Assembly (NCBI GenBank): GCA_025084515.1
Contig: JAJAGP010000272.1
Location: 186,001 to 250,000, forward strand
Direction: 5' to 3'
Length of the DNA stretch: 64,000 nucleotides
DNA from: Ancistrus triradiatus
Taxonomy: Eukaryota > Chordata > Actinopteri > Siluriformes > Loricariidae
The notes beneath the pieces were generated by a model that was not told where the DNA came from, ran no database searches, and was given only the letters and a program-made list of their open reading frames with translations. This document shows, piece by piece, positions 63,101 to 64,000 of this stretch (positions within the stretch are counted from its first letter, which is position 1; each line of letters starts with the position of its first letter). A program made the position numbers and the translations under genes.

Positions 63101-63714
63101 CATGCAAATGTCCTATATTTTCTGGTCGTATTCTAATGAAGAGACTGAGAAATAATAATACTTGGTCGTGTTTGCCAAAACAATGGGATATGTAACCTAA
63201 TAGTGGCCTAAGACTTTTGCACAGCACTGCACGTCTTGACATACATGTCTCACACTTTTGAAAAACTACAAATTTCTGTCTTTGCCCTGTGCTGGACATA
63301 GTGCTGGACTTACTCACATGAGCAGTACAATTTGCTTTACAGGTGCAATCGCTCTCAATTTCATTCTATTATCTATTAACTTTAAAATGAATTGAAAGTG
63401 CTAATAAATAAAACCAGTACCACCATTAATTCTTGTTATTGTTCTTATTATTAGCTGGAGTTGTTTTTGCTCACCTCTGTGTGTATGGAGTTCTCCACAT
63501 GATAGCCTTTATTAGAAGTGTGGCGTGTTTTGATTGTCCAGGACCTGGTAGAGAACGGGAAGACGCTCACTAATGGCCAGCCTCGCTCCAAAACTGCCCC
63601 AACTGGAAGAGCCCCCACCAGCAGCCATTCATTGGGCAGCACTTTTACTGTGTGTCGAAATTCAGCTCAACCAGCAGCCAATCAGCATCAAGCCACTGAC
63701 ATTGGTGTTGCCAG
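51151..63714 (+). CDS. stk36: stk36 (Fused-type serine/threonine kinase), 5' part, eight exons, continues past the window
   Basis: Exons: 51151-51234, 51320-51460, 53730-53807, 54891-55021, 55226-55475, 55991-56084, 58365-58531, 63542-63714; all introns GT-AG and phases agree, giving 372 codons plus two bases with no stop. The protein begins MEQYHVLEMIGEGSFGRVY and carries a full kinase domain (about residues 4-254): glycine loop GEGSFG, VALKF lysine, HRDMKPQN catalytic loop, DFGFARAM, GTPLYMSPE activation segment and DHTADLWSLG. Nothing needed for catalysis is missing. Exons 7-8 code a basic then Ser/Pro/Thr-rich linker. In vertebrates STK36 acts in Hedgehog signalling and in building the central pair of motile cilia. 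The start ATG is the one matching the family; an in-frame extension upstream has only non-ATG starts. The first donor (CAG/GTCTGT) is weak. The family's helical-repeat C-terminal half is outside the window. Confidence 0.93.
52640..53098 (-). mobile_element. Tc1-like transposon remnant in stk36 intron 2, minus strand
   Basis: Minus-strand translation shows FKVLTWTPVSPDLNPIKHLW, DDLGKQVQSEASPRNLQDLK and WCQIPQDTF, the C-terminal part of a Tc1 transposase with the PDLNPI motif. The right edge has the terminus GTGGTTTTAATGTCACAGCT then GACTGGTGTA. The N-terminal half is deleted. Confidence 0.8.
54043..54703 (-). mobile_element. Tc1-like transposon remnant in stk36 intron 3, minus strand
   Basis: Ends TTTATTAGGTATACC and, inverted, GTACCTAATAAAGTGG. 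Minus-strand translation from 54625 gives MGKKGNLRDSECGMVVGARQ and ETADLLGFSHTVISGVYRDW, the paired DNA-binding region. The remainder is not transposase-coding, so this copy is internally deleted. Confidence 0.8.
55640..55775. repeat. Degenerate CAGA/GATA-rich stretch in stk36 intron 5
   Basis: Repeats of CAGACAGA, GGCAGATAGAT and TTAGATAGATG. A 95-codon open frame over it is a by-product. Confidence 0.6.
56888..57087 (+). mobile_element. tRNA-derived SINE in stk36 intron 6
   Basis: Same family as at 21332: GTGGTGCCATAGGGGTTAAG, GGTCAAATCCCAC, CTGCCAAGCTGCCACTG, and TAAGTCGCTCAGGATGTG at the tail. Confidence 0.8.
57085..57760 (-). mobile_element. Non-LTR retrotransposon 3' fragment in stk36 intron 6
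   Basis: Minus-strand translation gives the C-terminal end of a reverse transcriptase polyprotein: VQEFRYLGSTVQGNGECG, VQAGWSGWRRVSGVLCDKR, VKGKIYKRVVRPSFLYG and, after a frame change, MDRIGMRSIRR, GDKIRERRLRC and GYIGRQ. It ends in a GAA-type simple tail (TTCTTCTTC on the plus strand at 57090). 5'-truncated with frameshifts; RTE-like is my best guess for the clade. Confidence 0.8.
58635..58730. repeat. Fragment sharing the AGTCAAGACC motif with the 41.7-kb duplication
   Basis: AGTCCAAGTCAAGACCACCT and GGTCTTGGGAGTGGTC are similar in style, inverted, to GGTCTTGACTCGGACTC at 41787 and 42159, and are followed by a CATCATACAATAA resembling the flank there. Confidence 0.45.
59405..59505 (+). repeat. 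Partial copy of the TTTATATAGC-type repeat in stk36 intron 7
   Basis: GAGGACCAAGACTC, AAAGGGGACCCAGCCC and CCTTGGTAGCCAAGATG match the right half of the other copies. Confidence 0.5.
60535..60600. mobile_element. Diverged Tc1 terminus in stk36 intron 7
   Basis: GATGAAAGTTTGGAACCCCT, then GCTATATTTCTGCA, resembles the left end of the elements at 9990 and 31371. Confidence 0.4.
60665..61110 (+). repeat. Interspersed repeat, third copy (TCTAATGATCAGGACC type), stk36 intron 7
   Basis: Blocks GTAGTTTTACAGTTACAG, TCTGTAATGATCAGGA, GTGGATCTTACTCAGCAC, GTAAAAGTCAGAGACGG and GGTGGCTGGACATTTTTGG follow the 16895 copy in order. Confidence 0.65.
61985..62325 (+). mobile_element. Non-LTR retrotransposon reverse-transcriptase fragment in stk36 intron 7
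   Basis: Broken plus-strand translation: SVTPLLKKPSSADTPNYIPN, LLPFLSKTLKCAALGQLRSF, LQEYNLLETN, then after a stop YKAGYSTETSLLAASEALNR and LLCLSAAFDTLNQHI. This is the N-terminal part of a reverse transcriptase palm (Rex1/CR1-like in style). No catalytic Asp-Asp box remains. Confidence 0.8.
62749..63229 (-). mobile_element. Fourth copy of the CAGTACTG-type element, inverted, in stk36 intron 7
   Basis: Starts after a TA with CAGTACTGTGCAAAAGTC and ends GACTTTTGCACAGCACTG. The interior reads in the opposite direction to the other copies (for example GGGTCAACTTGGCATCCCAA). Confidence 0.85.
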
Positions 63715-64000
63715 GTAGTATCTGTGCTCCGAATTTGAATGTGGATCAGTAATGTGAAATAGCTATCTTCAAAAAAAGTGGTACTTGGGAGAGAAACACT
63801 GCAGATGTTTTTGTCTTTGTCTTGTTGAGTGGTAAAGAATGATTGTAAAGATATTATCAAGGGCAGCAGGGTAAAGTCAGGGACGAGGGGGCAAGACAGG
63901 GCAAGTTTATTTATATTCCACCTTTCATACACTGGCTCGGTGAACGTCATTTACAAATGATTAATAAAATGAAAATGACAAATAGTAACAATGTAAAAAT

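Overview
This looks like nuclear DNA of a teleost fish, probably an otophysan (catfish, characin or relative; the order is a guess from repeat types). The evidence is spliced vertebrate genes with GT-AG introns and many teleost repeats: Tc1-like transposons with TA target sites, short non-autonomous derivatives, tRNA-derived SINEs and non-LTR fragments. Nothing prokaryotic is present: no operons, no CRISPR, no rRNA.

Layout. About 1-37,400 is gene-free as far as I can read. It holds Tc1-family elements (13,121-13,929 with a nested 150-bp element; 9,990-11,605; 11,752-12,620; 20,140-21,300; 29,060-29,695), related short elements (6,085-6,522; 16,845-18,172; 18,816-19,178), a 1.7-kb CTTGT-type pentanucleotide array (24,826-26,510) and unassigned single-copy-looking DNA. 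At 38,035-38,655 (minus) is an intronless gene for a Gig2-like protein (fish interferon-induced family with a PARP-like fold). IRF-type half-sites lie upstream. At 41,630-42,294 an AT-dinucleotide region contains a recent ~370-bp tandem duplication.

From 43,751 to 48,862 (plus) is a complete five-exon gene for the orthologue of POU2AF2 (C11orf53, OCA-T1), a coactivator of POU class 2 factors. Its proximal promoter has two perfect octamers, the DNA site that such factor/coactivator complexes bind, plus a TATA box. Downstream, 51,151 to beyond 63,714 (plus) is the 5' part of stk36 (Fused-type kinase): eight exons coding the whole kinase domain and the start of the linker. The 3' part lies outside the window.

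The three genes have no evident shared pathway: antiviral response, POU coactivation, and Hedgehog/cilium biology. I found no multi-gene novel system. The observations most worth following are the octamer pair at the pou2af2 promoter, the GC-rich intronless Gig2-like gene with its cysteine-rich tail, the RFX-type half-sites upstream of stk36, and the datable nested transposon insertions.
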